Assembly: GCA_019633425.1 (NCBI GenBank)
Contig: WSUB01000065.1
Coordinates: 1-64,000 of the forward strand
Reading direction: 5' to 3'
DNA: 64,000 nt
DNA from: Tulasnella sp. 424
Lineage: Eukaryota; Basidiomycota; Agaricomycetes; Cantharellales; Tulasnellaceae
Part shown: positions 62,097-64,000 of the stretch, piece after piece
Position numbering within the stretch: position 1 is the first letter of the stretch
Layout of the letters: every line of letters starts with the position of its first letter
Notes under the pieces: model-generated
The model's database searches: none
Seen by the model: only the letters and a program-made list of their open reading frames with translations
What the model was told of the DNA's origin: nothing
Made by a program: the position numbers and the translations under genes

Positions 62097-64000
62097 ATGC
62101 CAGGGCGCTTACCGTGCGCAGTGCTCGTCGCGACAGTCGCGCATGTGCTGTCGAATTGGCTCGGTGTATCAGCAGGAATTGTTCCGTAAGTTCCTCCTCT
62201 TCTCTTACCTATTGGATGCCCTAAATTAATTTCAAATCGTCTGCGCGGTTTAAGCAATTCTGGGCGTCAATCGTCTTCATGCTTCTCCGTCGATCCTCAG
62301 AACACAATCGCTGACAGAATCAATGCGGCCCTGAGCGCTCCAGGCGCCACTGGATTCTCTCTAAAACTATGTCCGGACACCAACTATCCTATCACCTCAC
62401 CCATCAAATTCGCGTTTCCAAACCAAGAAATTACCACGCAAGGCTTCCCTGGACTCGACCTCAGCCACCGTGCTACGATCACCGTCAATGGTCCTATCAA
62501 TGGCGATGGCACCGGTCACACTACTGCTGTAGATGGGACCTGCCAGAATTGCATCTCCGTTGCTTTGCGCTACGTGAACATCCAAGGCAATCGAGGCACC
62601 AGTGGGCCTATTACTGGAGGAGCTAATATCGAATTTGTACGGAATTGCATCCGTTTTCTTGGTCAGGGGTAGGCTGACGTATTGCTTCTTCTCGGCAGGG
62701 TGGAAATAACCAGAATCAAGTGATCGAGTGGGTTCACTCGGAAAAACCAAGGTATCGAAGCCGCTGTATCCCTGAATTTGCTTATTTAAGACGTTGATGC
62801 GGCAGATCGTGGTCGTGCCTACATGTCGCTGAAGGCCCCTTCACTTGCGCCAACGTAATCATCCAGAACAACGACATTGGTCCCTGTGGTACTGATGATT
62901 GTGAGTGGGTACATCAATGCAGCCTTTGGAAAACACTAACCGCAAACGCAATTCACCTAGTCCAGCAGTGGGCGGACGGCATCAGTCTAAGCTGTAAATC
63001 GAGTACAGTTTTTAATAATACTGTCATCGGTGCAACGGATGGAGGCATAGTTGTATTTGGTTCTCCGGGAAGCTGGATCCACGGAAATACAGGTTAGTTG
63101 GCCTAACTTGCTTGACACCCGGATCGATTACTGAAAACGATTGCATTTCAGTTCGCGCCGGGGATGTACGCTCATTTGCCGCAGCTCTGCCATCATGTTG
63201 ACAACTAAACATTCTAATCGAATTTCATAGGCTATGCAGCTCGGCGGAATCAACCTTGTAGACTATGATCCCTGGTCTGGCGACTTTACGGGCGTTGTGG
63301 TCGAGAACAATCAAATATTAGGAGGCTTCGCCACATCTTTAACTAACGCTACAACGGACCAGGGCAAGAATGCTGAGGATGCCTTCATCAAGTCAGTCCA
63401 GATGATTCCTTATCCAGATCTCTCACTCAAAATTTTTTTTTGGTAATAGAATTGGTATTGCTATGGGTGCTCGGACGTGGTTCGGCGACAAGTACGGCAT
63501 GAACTTGAACCATGGTGCAATCGTGCGCAATAACACGTTCCAGGGTGCATTTGGCTATGCCATGGCTGCAGCCGTCGTCTCGAACTGGACTGTGACCGGA
63601 AACACCATAGATAATGACGTTTCGTTCATTGGGAGCGTCGGCCCAAATTGCTCGAAGACGGATGCCACCCCGGAACCTGCACCCTTCGTCTTCAATTCCT
63701 CTCAAATCTTCGATTCGACCATGGACGAAGCATTCGTTAATCGTGATGCGGATTCATTGACGTGCATTCTTCCGGATAACGGCGAGTGATCCTTCGTGGT
63801 TGTTGACGCCGAGCTCGTTCCGCTGACAAGTGCTCGCCAACAGATGACTATTGGCCGTACGTCCCGCCGACTTCCACAGGATCTACAAGCAGCCCTTCTG
63901 CTACAAGCTCATCCAATGATGGGAAAGGGTCGGCGGCACCTCTGGCTGTCGGTCTGACGTTCGGTATCCTTGGTGCCGCGATCTTCTCTTACGCCCTTAG
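62097..64000 (+). CDS. Secreted right-handed beta-helix protein (3' end cut by window)
   Basis: An N-terminal signal-like stretch (LPCAVLVATVAHVLSNWLGV) is followed by ADRINAALSAPGATGFSLKL, FPNQEITTQGFPG, CISVALRYVNIQGNRG, CANVIIQNNDIGPCG, WADGISLSCKSSTVFNNTVI, GGIVVFGSPGSWIHGN, DFTGVVVENNQILGGF, IVRNNTFQGAFGYAMAAAVV and SNWTVTGNTIDNDVSF. The N-x-I/V ladders of about 20 residues are typical of parallel beta-helix (pectate-lyase-like) folds. Many N-glycosylation sites. The C-terminus is Ser/Thr-rich and ends in a hydrophobic segment (GLTFGILGAAIFSYAL), so GPI or membrane anchoring is likely. Substrate unknown; no catalytic residues identified. Confidence 0.82.

Overview
This window is nuclear DNA from a filamentous basidiomycete, most likely a mushroom-forming agaricomycete. 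Almost every gene is cut by short introns of about 45-65 nt with GTRNGT donors, CTRAY-type branch points and YAG acceptors. The protein set is typical of agarics: multicopy type-3 copper tyrosinases, tyrosine-kinase-like kinases with an HGDLKS catalytic loop, Tad-like LINE debris and Ty1/copia elements. No tRNA, rRNA or CRISPR array was seen.

Region 1 (1-14.9 kb) is accessory and repeat-rich. It starts with the 5' part of a Ty1/copia retrotransposon on the minus strand, with gag-protease, integrase, a primer-binding site and an LTR. A broken response-regulator receiver domain follows. Next are two kinase-TPR fusion genes in tail-to-tail orientation (A, plus, 4068-7314; B, minus, 12669-9480). 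Between them lies a kinase C-lobe fragment that abuts the tail of a LINE. A fold-back element and about 1.9 kb without a recognisable gene complete the region.

Region 2 (14.9-30.9 kb) is a compact housekeeping block: ceramide synthase LAG1, RNA exonuclease REX3, AP-1 sigma adaptin, an ER J-protein, a two-domain fluoride channel, ribosomal protein eL36, a protein kinase, VID27 and a small unknown gene. Neighbours share divergent promoters as short as about 150 bp.

Region 3 (31-59 kb) is a segmentally duplicated block. It holds tyrosinases T1, T2 and T3, two free-standing copies of the tyrosinase C-terminal domain, two tyrosinase relics, three poly(A) polymerase paralogues (one with a substituted catalytic Asp, one truncated), an orphan tyrosinase promoter and a third kinase-TPR gene (C) with about 21 TPR units. 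T3 carries a one-base frameshift in exon 1.

Region 4 (59.4-64 kb) returns to single-copy genes: mitochondrial GatB and a secreted right-handed beta-helix protein that runs off the window.

The most interesting material is (i) the kinase-TPR family, whose near-identical 40-residue repeats differ mainly at a few fixed helix positions, a pattern expected of a diversifying recognition surface; (ii) the free-standing tyrosinase C-domain genes that have lost the CxxC motif; and (iii) the duplicated poly(A) polymerases, one apparently catalytically impaired. All functional statements are read from sequence motifs; no searches were run.
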